DNA from: a virus
DNA length: 64,000 bases
Direction: 5' to 3' (one strand)
Virus record (IMG/VR): IMGVR_UViG_3300025097_002022
Span: 1-64,000 of that record
Positions 45,506 to 54,321 of the stretch are shown here, piece by piece. The number at the start of each line of letters is the position of its first letter. Position 1 is the stretch's first letter. The position numbers were made by a program, and so were the translations under genes. The notes below the pieces were generated by a model. That model saw only the letters and a program-made list of their open reading frames with translations. It had not been told where the DNA came from and did no database searches.

Positions 45506-45730
45506 ATGAGTAAAATATCCAACCTTACAGTGAAGCCTTTGAAAAAAGGAAACGATACTGAAGAAAAAATGATAAAGAGATTTATTCGTAAGGCAAAAAA
45601 GAGAGAGATAGTTAAGCAGGTCCGAGAGAGAAGGCATTTTAGAAAACCTTCTGAGATTCGAAATGAAAGAAATATTCGAATTAAGAGAGAGTTGGCAAAA
45701 AATAAGAAGATAAGAGATAGTAATAACTAA
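45506..45730 (+). CDS. rpsU: Phage-encoded ribosomal protein bS21
   Basis: This 74-aa, strongly basic protein has the bS21 layout: a beta strand LTVKPLKKG, then E-MIKRFIRKAKKREIVKQVRERRHFRKPSEIRNERNIRI. It matches E. coli S21 in order (AL-RF-R, then V--EVRRREFYEKPTTERKR) and in being almost entirely helical and Arg/Lys-rich. Bacterial S21 sits near the anti-Shine-Dalgarno end of 16S rRNA and takes part in start-site selection. Phage copies are known from Pelagibacter phage HTVC008M and many large aquatic phages, and are thought to replace host S21. It has AAGAGAAG before its ATG and sits among head genes. Confidence 0.85.
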   Translation: MSKISNLTVKPLKKGNDTEEKMIKRFIRKAKKREIVKQVRERRHFRKPSEIRNERNIRIKRELAKNKKIRDSNN

Positions 45731-45760
45731 TTATAAAGAAATATTGGAGTTTAATATATT

Positions 45761-46180
45761 ATGGGATCTGGACCTTTCAACACATACCGAGTCGGATTAA
45801 GCAATGTCGGCTCATATCAAGTATCGGGTATGCCGTGGATTACTGGCTCGTCAGCACTTGCCGCCGGGCAAGAAGTCAGCTACAGTTTTCCCATGGTTAC
45901 AAAATCAATTACTGTAATTAACGGAAGCGGCGAAGATATCCGCGTACACTTTAATTCAACTGGTTCAGGAGATGTAGTCTCTGGTTTACATTATGTTCTT
46001 TTTGATTCAAAAGAGGATTCCTATACCTTCAATGTAAAAGCTAAAGAAATTTATGTATCAGCACCAGCGACAAATGCTGGAAATGCAAGCTTCACTGTTG
46101 TGGCTGAGTTGACGCAAATTGGAGTTTCAAGCATGTATGCTTTGACTGGCTCTGGTTTAACGACTCTTGACGGGAGTTAA
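45761..46180 (+). CDS. Head decoration or fibre-type protein (139 aa)
   Basis: Small beta-rich protein with Ser, Gly, Val and Thr in alternation. A central segment (MVTKSITVINGSGEDIRVHFNS, then YTFNVKAKEIYVSAPATNAG) resembles short phage head or fibre proteins with a jelly-roll-like fold. No catalytic residues. It stands before two larger beta-rich proteins in the block between the protease and scaffold genes. GGAG is 11 bases upstream of the ATG, with a diverged copy of the late element (AACTAATTATAA) near 45725. Confidence 0.65.
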   Translation: MGSGPFNTYRVGLSNVGSYQVSGMPWITGSSALAAGQEVSYSFPMVTKSITVINGSGEDIRVHFNSTGSGDVVSGLHYVLFDSKEDSYTFNVKAKEIYVSAPATNAGNASFTVVAELTQIGVSSMYALTGSGLTTLDGS

Positions 46181-46182
46181 TA

Positions 46183-46938
46183 ATGGGATACGCCGGAAGC
46201 AATTATGAACCAGGCATGTCGCCCGAGAGTGGCTCCATCGCAGGACCAGGAAGTTATGTCGGATTAAATACTGATGGAGAGTTCGTGTTGACTTCTTCCG
46301 CCGGAGGTGGAGGTGGAGGGTCAGCAGCAGGTGCAGATACTCAAATCCAATTCAACGATGGAGGATCAGCTTTTGGCGCGTCAGGCGGGTTAACTTGGGA
46401 CGATACTAATTTATTTGCAACTAAGGCGATATTGGGAGTCACAGCAGCGACACTGACTCTTCACAAAGGTGAGTTGTCAAAGTTGATGGCAATTGATTCT
46501 GGATCAAGTAAATACACAACCCAGTATGACTCTATTCTCGGACTCCAAGGGGATGTCATCTCCATTGGAGGAACTACAGTTGTTCAAGGAGGCTTATATT
46601 ATCTCGCTTCAAATGGCGGCTGGGCACCTGCCAAGGGAGACGATGACGCAACCGGCGGAAATCAACTCCTCAGTATCGCCCTTGGGACGAATTCTACAAC
46701 TCATGGAATGTTTTCAAAAGGAGTTGTCAGAATTACGGGCTCAGCAGTAGATGATGCAATGACAATTGGCGCCCCAGTATATTTATCCACTGGCTCAGCA
46801 GGAAAGCTTCAATTCACCACCCCCTCTACAACAGGAGACATAGTTCGTCAAGTTGGATATTGTCTTGATATTAACGGATCTGATGTGGATATGTTGATTT
46901 TATTTGAACCGTCAGATACATTCATTGAAATAGCGTAA
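46183..46938 (+). CDS. Decoration/fibre-type protein with Gly-rich hinge (251 aa)
   Basis: Residues ~40-48 are a poly-Gly hinge after which DTQIQFNDGGSAFGASGGLTWD appears, a motif common at the start of phage fibre modules. The C-terminal half contains GAPVYLSTGSAGKLQFT and GDIVRQVGYCLD, resembling small capsid decoration domains of the trimeric beta type. It may therefore be a head fibre or decoration protein with an N-terminal tether. CGGGAG lies a few bases before the ATG. Confidence 0.65.
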   Translation: MGYAGSNYEPGMSPESGSIAGPGSYVGLNTDGEFVLTSSAGGGGGGSAAGADTQIQFNDGGSAFGASGGLTWDDTNLFATKAILGVTAATLTLHKGELSKLMAIDSGSSKYTTQYDSILGLQGDVISIGGTTVVQGGLYYLASNGGWAPAKGDDDATGGNQLLSIALGTNSTTHGMFSKGVVRITGSAVDDAMTIGAPVYLSTGSAGKLQFTTPSTTGDIVRQVGYCLDINGSDVDMLILFEPSDTFIEIA

Positions 46939-46969
46939 ATAAATAAGGATGTATATAACCCAATTTGCT

Positions 46970-46981
46970 CCCTATTTATAA
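46970..46981 (+). promoter_or_regulatory. Candidate late-gene element CCCTATTTATAA
   Basis: Lies 33 bases before the ATG at 47015, with AAGGAG (46997-47002) in between. The complementary strand contains TATAAATA. Confidence 0.45.
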
Positions 46982-47014
46982 TGAGCGTTTTTATATAAGG
47001 AGCATTGTTATAAA

Positions 47015-48937
47015 ATGGGCGAATTTTCCTGGGCATATATTAGTGGAGGAGGCATGTCCTCCAGTGGACCAACTGGTTCCCTCCAATTCAGAGTTCCTGA
47101 TGCAGGTTCCAACACTTCAATAAGTGGCTCTTCCGAGTTGATGTGGCATACTGCATCGAGCATGCTTGCAATAACTGGTAGCGTCGAGATATCAGGAACT
47201 CTCACGGCTAACCAATACAATGTCAATGTTATCGACAAGACGGTAACAAACATTTCCGCAAGCGGCGACACCATCTTCGGCGATACTGCCGACGACACAC
47301 ATCAGTTCACTGGCTCTGTCTATGTTAATGGTCCTTTGTCCGCATCAGCGAACATATCCGCCTCCGCCTACTACGGCGATGGCTCAACGCTAACAGGAAT
47401 CTCACCCACTAGCATGTCTGGCGCATCGGGACAATTCAACACCCTCTCGGGACTGCTTATTACAAGCGGCAATGTATATTTGGGCGACGGAGCCTCTGAT
47501 ATTACAACGATTGCCGGTCAACTAACTGCATCGCAGGGCGCTCTTTTCGGCGAGCGAGTGATGATAGTTGATGACAAGAGCTTAGTTTTTGGCAATCAAG
47601 GCGATTCAATCATCAGATATGATGAAGCAGGTTCAGACGCATTAGTCGTCTCAGGCTCTTCCACAGGATTGTGGCTCGGCGGAGGCTCAGTCATTATAGA
47701 CAGCGCTGTAACGCAGATAACAGGAGCGATAGAACTCACAGGTTCGGGACAATCATTACTTACATTGCACGCTCGCGATGCAGATGCTCTAAAAGAAATC
47801 GTCTTCTTGAAAGATGGAGCAACCGCAGCAGCCATTCAGATTAACTCTAGCGAGCATTTGTTTATCGAGAACGAGAATACTAAAGATATTATCCTGAGAA
47901 CAAACAACCAGAACGCTCTTAGAGTTATTGGATCTCAAAGAAAGGTAATAGTCGGAGCAGTTTCAAAGACATCTGCGAATGCTGAACTTGATGTCGAGGG
48001 AAACGCCATTGTCTCTGGAACTCTTACTACTACTGATGACATCAATCTATTAAACGACAAGAAGCTCAACTTGGGCGATTCCGCCGATGCTCTTATCGAA
48101 TACGATTCAGGAATAGGCAGACTCGTTATTTCAGGCTCCGCCATAGGTATGGACCTAGTGGGTGGCAACATAGGTGTGGATTACCCAGGCGGAACAGTGG
48201 TTTCTGGTACTGCTGGCGGCGCAGGTAGTTTTCTCGCACTCAACAGTTCTCACCAAGTTGTAGTGGCAACGCCAGCAGGAGGAGGTTCGGCATTCCCGTA
48301 TACAGGCGATGCACAGATAACAGGCGGATTGGCAGTAACAAGCGGTAGTACACAGGTTTTTGAAATAGACTCCAGCGATTCTGGACTCGGCGCAGTTCGC
48401 GGAAGAATGGTTCAACACATACGAAGCGGATTCACCCTTTCATCCGGCTCACCGGCAAACACAGGTCGCTGGATTTCCCTCGGCGGAAGCCCGGCAACTG
48501 TTGCCTCGGGGTTGTCCAACTCTAATGTTATGATAACTCCGTTTTCAGGACGACTTATAAGTGTTACATATCATTTTCCAGCCGGTGCTAGTAAACAAGA
48601 TCCGAGCAAGGGGCAACCACAGTGGGAGCTTTGGGTTGGAGACGTAAACGCTCTCAAAGGGCAGAGTCTTTCAAGTGCCGTATCTATTGTCGCTCAGGCT
48701 ACAGCTTCATCATGGCCTGGTGAACTTATCGTCGGAGGATTTAATGTGCAATCCGGTCAGGGCACTCTCGGAGGAACAAATACAACTGGAAGCTGGTCAT
48801 TTGGCACAGGCTCTGTCGTTGCTCTGAAATTCAAATCAGGAGACGCATCCAACAATAATTACCCAGGACAGTCCGTCATGACAACTGTATGGGAGTTCGA
48901 TCAGTTAGATCCTTATATCAGTGGTTCTGGCAACTAA
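47015..48937 (+). CDS. Fibre-like virion protein (640 aa)
   Basis: Ser/Gly/Thr-rich protein with repeated fibre-stem motifs: TGSLQFR, ASSMLAITGSVEISGTLTANQYN, NISASAYYGDGSTLTGIS, several LAVTSGS/VVSGTLTTTDDI units and LNLGDSADALIEYD. This is the typical make-up of elongated trimeric phage fibres. The C-terminal ~180 residues (residues 460-640) lack the repeats and probably form a globular tip (GRWISLGGSPATVASGLSN, WELWVGD). The gene lies in the head block rather than the tail block, so a capsid fibre is as likely as a tail fibre. Confidence 0.75.
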   Translation: MGEFSWAYISGGGMSSSGPTGSLQFRVPDAGSNTSISGSSELMWHTASSMLAITGSVEISGTLTANQYNVNVIDKTVTNISASGDTIFGDTADDTHQFTGSVYVNGPLSASANISASAYYGDGSTLTGISPTSMSGASGQFNTLSGLLITSGNVYLGDGASDITTIAGQLTASQGALFGERVMIVDDKSLVFGNQGDSIIRYDEAGSDALVVSGSSTGLWLGGGSVIIDSAVTQITGAIELTGSGQSLLTLHARDADALKEIVFLKDGATAAAIQINSSEHLFIENENTKDIILRTNNQNALRVIGSQRKVIVGAVSKTSANAELDVEGNAIVSGTLTTTDDINLLNDKKLNLGDSADALIEYDSGIGRLVISGSAIGMDLVGGNIGVDYPGGTVVSGTAGGAGSFLALNSSHQVVVATPAGGGSAFPYTGDAQITGGLAVTSGSTQVFEIDSSDSGLGAVRGRMVQHIRSGFTLSSGSPANTGRWISLGGSPATVASGLSNSNVMITPFSGRLISVTYHFPAGASKQDPSKGQPQWELWVGDVNALKGQSLSSAVSIVAQATASSWPGELIVGGFNVQSGQGTLGGTNTTGSWSFGTGSVVALKFKSGDASNNNYPGQSVMTTVWEFDQLDPYISGSGN

Positions 48938-50106
48938 TGGCAAAGACTAAGAAGATAAACGGAATCGAACTTGCCTCTGTTAAGTCTGTTGGCAATGTAA
49001 GGAGGGCAAAGGTTGCAAAAATCGCAACCGATTCTTGCGCGGTTACTCAAAGAGCGAGCATGTGGTTGATACAATGGACTCCAGGTGCTTCCTTTTCATA
49101 TCACACAGCGAGCAGTTTTCCAATTGCAGAATCCGACTATGCTCCAACAGGAGCTTGGTGTGGCTACAGCATCTCCCCCTGGAACGGAATGGCACCGGAG
49201 GCATACGGGGAAACTCAGGATGGCACAGGAATATTCGGATCAAACCGATATGCCGATGGTTGGAGAGAGTTCATGCACGCATCTTCATCTCAGATATTTG
49301 CAAAAAGTTATCCTTGGACATCAGAATGGCTTGTCAATTCAGCTAATCAGAGAATGCAGAGGTGCGCTTATGGTTCAAGAGATAAGGTGTGGGTATTATC
49401 AAAGGGTCCAGTTAATGGTGACTCTCTGTATATTTCCTATAGCGATCCGACTTCTACAAATGATCAGATGACGTGGGAGACTGTTTCAAATTTACAGTCT
49501 GGAGATAGCTCTCAAAATAGGATAGAATATTGCGGAGGGAGGAAATACGCAGTACAAGCCAATGCAAGATTTTGGATTAATACTGGCTCCTTGTCAAGCT
49601 CTGTTGCAAACTCTGCTGACTGGATTAAGACAACGGACAATATGGGGTTCTCTCCTTCTGACACGGGAAATCCTGCTGATTATTGTTATGGAAACACTCC
49701 AAATGATTCAGATGGAAGATTTGTCGCAGTAGGCGGATCCAACGTCATACGATATAGTACGGACAATGGCGTAACTTGGAGCGCTGCAACAGTTGATGGC
49801 ACCAGTATAAACTATGCTTCTGTTTGCTATAACGCCCGAGAGGATGTCTTCATCGCCGTCGGCAATAGTTCAAGAATAGCAACAAGCTCTGACGGCGGCG
49901 AAACTTGGACCAGCTTCACAGTCGGTACAAATAATTTCTACTGGGTTGATACTGATGGATTTTCAACAGTCGCCGGAGGAAAGAACAATACATTATGGAT
50001 TTGTACCGGCAGTTTGGATACTTGGGAATCCGCAACAGTACAGGGCTTCAATGGTACAGAAGATGCAAATGCCCCATTTTGTTGCAATGTGATTAAGCCA
50101 TTATAA
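48937..50106 (+). CDS. Asp-box (BNR-repeat) beta-propeller-like protein (389 aa)
   Basis: Starts at the ATG that overlaps the previous stop (TAATG). It has at least two Asp-box/BNR motifs, YSTDNGVTWSAATV near residue 275 and TSSDGGETWTSFTV near residue 313, plus weaker copies (YSDPTSTNDQMTWETV). Asp-boxes mark sialidase-type beta propellers but are also found in many non-enzymatic exported proteins, and I do not see a complete sialidase active site. Its coupling to the fibre gene suggests a tip, receptor-binding or glycan-binding subunit. The N-terminal 40 residues are basic and may be an attachment segment. Confidence 0.7.
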   Translation: MAKTKKINGIELASVKSVGNVRRAKVAKIATDSCAVTQRASMWLIQWTPGASFSYHTASSFPIAESDYAPTGAWCGYSISPWNGMAPEAYGETQDGTGIFGSNRYADGWREFMHASSSQIFAKSYPWTSEWLVNSANQRMQRCAYGSRDKVWVLSKGPVNGDSLYISYSDPTSTNDQMTWETVSNLQSGDSSQNRIEYCGGRKYAVQANARFWINTGSLSSSVANSADWIKTTDNMGFSPSDTGNPADYCYGNTPNDSDGRFVAVGGSNVIRYSTDNGVTWSAATVDGTSINYASVCYNAREDVFIAVGNSSRIATSSDGGETWTSFTVGTNNFYWVDTDGFSTVAGGKNNTLWICTGSLDTWESATVQGFNGTEDANAPFCCNVIKPL

Positions 50107-50133
50107 CATAATCAGGCATTTACATTTTTAGAA

Positions 50134-50145
50134 TACTATTTATTT
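50134..50145 (+). promoter_or_regulatory. Candidate late-gene element TACTATTTATTT
   Basis: Lies 32 bases before the ATG of the scaffold gene, with CGGAG (about 50164-50168) in between. The sequence GACTAAATACATT follows directly, so the region has two AT-rich candidate elements. Confidence 0.45.
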
Positions 50146-50177
50146 GTGACTAAATACATTTAACGGAGTCCATACTT

Positions 50178-51194
50178 ATGTCCACCTTGCTTGAACAGGC
50201 AATTATTGATGCTGAAGCCTTAAGAGAGGCTGCGATTAAAAACGCAGAAGCATCAATTGTCGAGAAATACTCCACCGAAGTAAAAGCTGCTGTCGAATCA
50301 CTTTTAAGTGAAGAATTTGAAGAAGAGCTTGATGATGCCGGTGGATTGGAAGGAGAGGCAGAGGAGAGCCCAGTGATGGATGAAATTCCTTATGCCACCG
50401 AGGGAGAAGATGAGCCAATTACTGTTCGTCTCGATCTTGAAGCACTAGAGCGAGCCCTTGATGAAGAGGGCTCCACCACCGCTGAAGAGACTCATGAGGA
50501 TCTCGCAGAAGAAGTTCTTGACGAGAATCTTGAAGACTTAGATTCACCGACAGACGAAGAAGACTTAGAAGCTGCAGCGGCAGACGAAGAAGTTGAGCTT
50601 GACGAAGAGCTTCTCGCTGCAATCGCAGAAGAGTTGAAAGTCGATGTAGGCATGCCCTCACAGGGACTCGGCGGAAGGACAACTCCAACTTCTGCCGACT
50701 TGGACGGGCAAGAAGCAACTCTTGCAAATCTTAAAGACGATGAACTTGCTGAAGAGCACGAAGCTCTCCAAAAAGCAAAAGAAGAAGCAGACATGTATCT
50801 GGAGCAAGTGAATACGCTTACAGTTACAAAGGCAAAGCTTCAGGAAACAATTTTACAACTTAATGAGCGCATGGAAGAGGTGAACCTCTCCAACGCTCGA
50901 CTACTTTACACAAACCGTGTCTTGAAAAGCAACTCCTTGAATGAGCGACAACGAACAAGAATTGTCGAGTCTATTTCAACTGCTGGTTCTGTAGAAGAGG
51001 CGAAGGTAATCTATGATACACTTCAAAGCGCAGTGGGAGGCACAAAGCGTGCCCCGCAATCACTAAGCGAAGCAGTTGACAGATCTTCTCCAACACTCCC
51101 TCGTAATTCTTCGAGGAAAACTAAACAACAAAATGCTCAAAATCCACAATATAACAGGATGAGAGCATTAGCAGGCATTAAAGGAGATAACTAA
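50178..51194 (+). CDS. 22: Prohead core scaffold protein, gp22-like
   Basis: Very acidic (long Glu/Asp runs in residues ~40-160) and helical, with coiled-coil character around residues 195-245 (HEALQKAKEEADMYLEQVNTLTVTKAKL), as expected for the T4 gp22 scaffold (269 aa). It ends in a basic, Asn/Gln-rich tail. Several L/I-X-E tripeptides fit the cleavage rule of the gp21-type protease that digests the scaffold. It lies directly before the major capsid gene, the T4 order 21-22-23 interrupted by the fibre block. CGGAG is about nine bases upstream. Confidence 0.85.
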   Translation: MSTLLEQAIIDAEALREAAIKNAEASIVEKYSTEVKAAVESLLSEEFEEELDDAGGLEGEAEESPVMDEIPYATEGEDEPITVRLDLEALERALDEEGSTTAEETHEDLAEEVLDENLEDLDSPTDEEDLEAAAADEEVELDEELLAAIAEELKVDVGMPSQGLGGRTTPTSADLDGQEATLANLKDDELAEEHEALQKAKEEADMYLEQVNTLTVTKAKLQETILQLNERMEEVNLSNARLLYTNRVLKSNSLNERQRTRIVESISTAGSVEEAKVIYDTLQSAVGGTKRAPQSLSEAVDRSSPTLPRNSSRKTKQQNAQNPQYNRMRALAGIKGDN

Positions 51195-52904
51195 ATGTCA
51201 ATCTTAGATAAATTAACAGAAGGCATCGTTGATCGTGATCTCTCCAAGGAAGGCGCAGCACTACTTAATAAGTGGGAACGCACCGGACTTTTAGAGGGCA
51301 TCGATGGTGACCGCAAGAAGAACAGCATGGCTCGACTTCTTGAAAATCAAGCAAAGGAACTTCTTCGTGAGAGTTCCGCAATGGCAGGCGGAGACGTAGA
51401 AGGTTTCGCCGCTGTAGCATTCCCAATCGTTCGTCGTGTATTCGGTGGACTTATCGCTAACGATCTCGTAAGCGTTCAACCAATGAGCCTTCCATCAGGA
51501 CTCATCTTCTTCCTCGACTTCACCGTTTCTAACGATACTGGTAGCCGTCTTGGAATGATCTCTGCAGAATCACTTTACGGTGGTGGCGTAGTTGGTCAAC
51601 AAATCACAGGCGGTGTTTCATTGTCTGGTTTGAATGCTGAGAACTCTTTCTACGCACTCAACAACGGCTATTCTTCACCAACTCGCTCTGCAGGCTGCAC
51701 AGTCACAGCTATTACCTCCGGTACTTTCGGTGGCACTGGTGATGCTCTCTGGGCATCCATCGGTGATCGCATCTGTCGCTACGATCCAGACTTAGTTTCT
51801 GGAACAACCAACGTCGTTATTGGTACAGCAACAGTTACAAGCATGGCTCAGTTGAACTTGGACAACCTCGTTGCCATTTCTTCTTCTCAAGCCTTGGCAG
51901 GCGCACAGCAAGCTCGTCGTTTGAGTCAGCTTTCTGGTTCTGACAGTGGCTTGTGGCAAGCTGGTGATGCAAAAAGCAACGTGCTTTTGGTATGGACTTC
52001 CGATACAGCAACTCCAGTTGCTTTGTCAGCTTCATTCTGCGGCGTAGGCGAGACTCTCGTTTGGCCACAAGATGATCTCATGCAAGCCGGCGGAGGACTC
52101 GGTTCTGTCGTTGGTGATCCTCAATGGGGACTTGAAGCACAGACTGCTATCCCAGAAATCGACATCAAAGTTGACTCTGTAAGCATCACTGCTATCACCA
52201 AAAAGCTGAAGGCTAAGTGGACTCCTGAGTTGGGACAAGATCTTAACGCATACCACAACCTCGACGCAGAAGTAGAGCTTACCAGCATTCTCTCCGAGCA
52301 AATTGCTCTTGAGATCGACCGTGAGATCCTTGAAGATCTCGTTATGGGCGCAGCCGCTGGACGTTACTACTGGTCCCGCGCAGCAGGACGATTCGTAAAC
52401 CGTCTCACTGGACAAGAAGTTGGCGCTACAACCGCTACTCCTGATTTCACTGGTACTGTTTCCGAGTGGTACGAGACTCTCGTTGAGACAATCAACGATG
52501 TCTCTGCACAGATCCATCGCAAGACTCTCCGTGGCGGAGCCAACTTCGTAGTGTGTTCACCTGAAGTTGCTAACGTCCTTGAGTTTACCGCTGGCTTCCG
52601 CGCAAACATCACTGCTGATGCAGATCGCGGCACCATCGGTGCAGTAAAAACTGGCTCATTGAGCAAGAAGTGGGACGTATATGTCGATCCTTACTTCCCT
52701 CGCAACGTGATCCTTGTTGGTCGTAAGGGTGGTTCATTCCTCGAAAGTGGTTATGTATACTCCCCATATGTCCCACTGCAGGTGACTCCCACCATCTTCG
52801 GAACCGAAGACTTCGTACCTCGCAAGGGTGTGATGACTCGCTACGGCAAAAAGATGGTACGTCCCGACATGTATGGACTCGTCATTGTTGTCGATCTTGT
52901 TTGA
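51195..52904 (+). CDS. 23: Major capsid protein, gp23-like
   Basis: 569 aa (T4 gp23 521 aa). Diagnostic stretches are AAVAFPIVRRVFGGLIANDLVSVQPMSLPSGLIFFLDF (residues ~72-110), LTSILSEQIALEIDREILEDL and SKKWDVYVDPYFPRNVILVGRKGGSFLESGYVYSPYVP, the HK97-fold core of T4-type capsids. The N-terminal ~59 residues look like a removable propeptide, ending in LLRE, which fits L/I-X-E cleavage by the gp21-type protease before SSAMAGG. AAGGAG lies eight bases upstream of the ATG, and a strong terminator follows the gene, as suits a highly expressed product. Confidence 0.95.
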   Translation: MSILDKLTEGIVDRDLSKEGAALLNKWERTGLLEGIDGDRKKNSMARLLENQAKELLRESSAMAGGDVEGFAAVAFPIVRRVFGGLIANDLVSVQPMSLPSGLIFFLDFTVSNDTGSRLGMISAESLYGGGVVGQQITGGVSLSGLNAENSFYALNNGYSSPTRSAGCTVTAITSGTFGGTGDALWASIGDRICRYDPDLVSGTTNVVIGTATVTSMAQLNLDNLVAISSSQALAGAQQARRLSQLSGSDSGLWQAGDAKSNVLLVWTSDTATPVALSASFCGVGETLVWPQDDLMQAGGGLGSVVGDPQWGLEAQTAIPEIDIKVDSVSITAITKKLKAKWTPELGQDLNAYHNLDAEVELTSILSEQIALEIDREILEDLVMGAAAGRYYWSRAAGRFVNRLTGQEVGATTATPDFTGTVSEWYETLVETINDVSAQIHRKTLRGGANFVVCSPEVANVLEFTAGFRANITADADRGTIGAVKTGSLSKKWDVYVDPYFPRNVILVGRKGGSFLESGYVYSPYVPLQVTPTIFGTEDFVPRKGVMTRYGKKMVRPDMYGLVIVVDLV

Positions 52905-52945
52905 TAGATAATATCGCAATATAAAACGATAGCGTAAAAAGAATT

Positions 52946-52975
52946 CCCTCGTCATGCAGATGGCGGGGGTTTTCT
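52946..52975 (+). terminator. Strong Rho-independent terminator after the capsid gene
   Basis: CCCTCGTCAT and ATGGCGGGGG pair as a 10-bp stem (two G-T pairs) around the loop GCAG, followed by TTTTCTTTATT. It ends the head operon. Confidence 0.88.
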
Positions 52976-52985
52976 TTATTCCGTC

Positions 52986-52997
52986 AACTATTTACAC
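52986..52997 (+). promoter_or_regulatory. Candidate late-gene element AACTATTTACAC
   Basis: Located directly after the capsid terminator and 18 bases before the ATG at 53016, with GAGGAG in between. The terminator-then-element order suggests a fresh transcription start for the neck operon. Confidence 0.55.
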
Positions 52998-53015
52998 TGA
53001 GGAGACTTATACTTA

Positions 53016-54305
53016 ATGGCAATCCCCACCCTTACCCCCGCTTCTACTGTCAGTGCAATCGTTCTTCCTGCAACAGGATTAACTACCTCCGTCGCTGCAA
53101 ATTGTCCGATTGGAGTTTATGCAGCGTCTACGGATTTCTTATCCGGCGCATCCGATCAAGTGGCATACACTTATCAGAAACTCGGCGGAGACATCTTAGA
53201 CATCGAATTGACGACAGGTAGTGTCTATGCTGCATATGAAGAGGCAGTTCTCGAATACTCATATATCATCAATCTCCATCAGTCAAAGAACGTACTGCCA
53301 GACTTCCTCGGCAACGTAACTGGAACATTTGATCATGATGGGAGTTTAAAATCCGGCATACTATCTTCCAGCTTGAGCGGAACACATCTCGCTCTCAAGT
53401 TCCCGAAGATGACATTCTCTTATAATCAGAGAGTCACAGAAGGCTTTTCAACTCAGGCGGCAATGGGAGGCACAACTCCAATTTACTCTGCCTCGTTCGC
53501 CCGTGCTGAAACCCAGGACTATGATCTCCAAGCAATTTTGTCAAGCGCCTCTGTGAACAACTTAGACGTAGCAACAGGCAACCCTGTCCCATACGCTGGC
53601 ATGATAGCCGATAGAAAGGTAATCATTGAGGAGGTGTATTATAAGACACCCGGCGCAATGTGGAGGTTCTTTGGATATTACGGAGGACTCAATACTGTTG
53701 GAAACCTTTCCAACTATGGACAGTATGCCGATGATTCAACATTTCAGCTAATTCCTGTCTGGCAAAACAAGGCACAGGCAATGGCATTCGAGGACTCAAT
53801 CTACACCAGGAACTCTCATTATTCATATGAGTTGAAAGGAAGCAAACTTAGAATATTCCCCATGCCACCAGCCAGCATAAGTCCAGCCTATTATTGGTTC
53901 AATTTTAGATTGGCAGAAGATGCCTGGACTGAGACATCAGGTTCCGTATCTGGAGTCAATGGAATTAACAATATGAACACTCTCCCGTTTGCCAACATTC
54001 CATACGAGAATGTTAACTCAATCGGAAAGCAGTGGATTCGAAGATTCGCTCTTGCTCTTTGTAAGGAGACTCTTGGACAAACTCGTTCCAAGTTTGCTTC
54101 AATTCCTATCCCCGGAGAGTCAGTAACATTAAATGGTCCGGCATTAATTACAGAAGGAAGAGAAACTCAGGAGAAACTAAGAACAGAATTGAAGGACACT
54201 CTCGATCAGTTAACCTATCAAGCCTTAGCGGAGAAAGAATCGTCTATATCTGACTCTGTTGAGAATGTCACCAAGAAGGTTCCAACAGGTGTCTTTGTCG
54301 GATAA
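53016..54305 (+). CDS. Neck protein, gp13-like
   Basis: Position between the capsid and gp14/gp15-type genes, and the motif YTYQKLGGDILDIELTTGSVYAAYEEAVLEYSYIINLHQSKNVL (residues ~48-92), fit the head-completion protein gp13 of T4-like phages, which caps the filled head at the portal. At 429 aa it is longer than T4 gp13 (309 aa); the C-terminal half (IGKQWIRRFALALCKETLGQTRSKF, residues ~345-370) is well conserved in style. The GAGGAG ribosome-binding site is about 11 bases upstream. Confidence 0.75.
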   Translation: MAIPTLTPASTVSAIVLPATGLTTSVAANCPIGVYAASTDFLSGASDQVAYTYQKLGGDILDIELTTGSVYAAYEEAVLEYSYIINLHQSKNVLPDFLGNVTGTFDHDGSLKSGILSSSLSGTHLALKFPKMTFSYNQRVTEGFSTQAAMGGTTPIYSASFARAETQDYDLQAILSSASVNNLDVATGNPVPYAGMIADRKVIIEEVYYKTPGAMWRFFGYYGGLNTVGNLSNYGQYADDSTFQLIPVWQNKAQAMAFEDSIYTRNSHYSYELKGSKLRIFPMPPASISPAYYWFNFRLAEDAWTETSGSVSGVNGINNMNTLPFANIPYENVNSIGKQWIRRFALALCKETLGQTRSKFASIPIPGESVTLNGPALITEGRETQEKLRTELKDTLDQLTYQALAEKESSISDSVENVTKKVPTGVFVG

Positions 54306-54321
54306 AGGGGAGCGATAGAAC

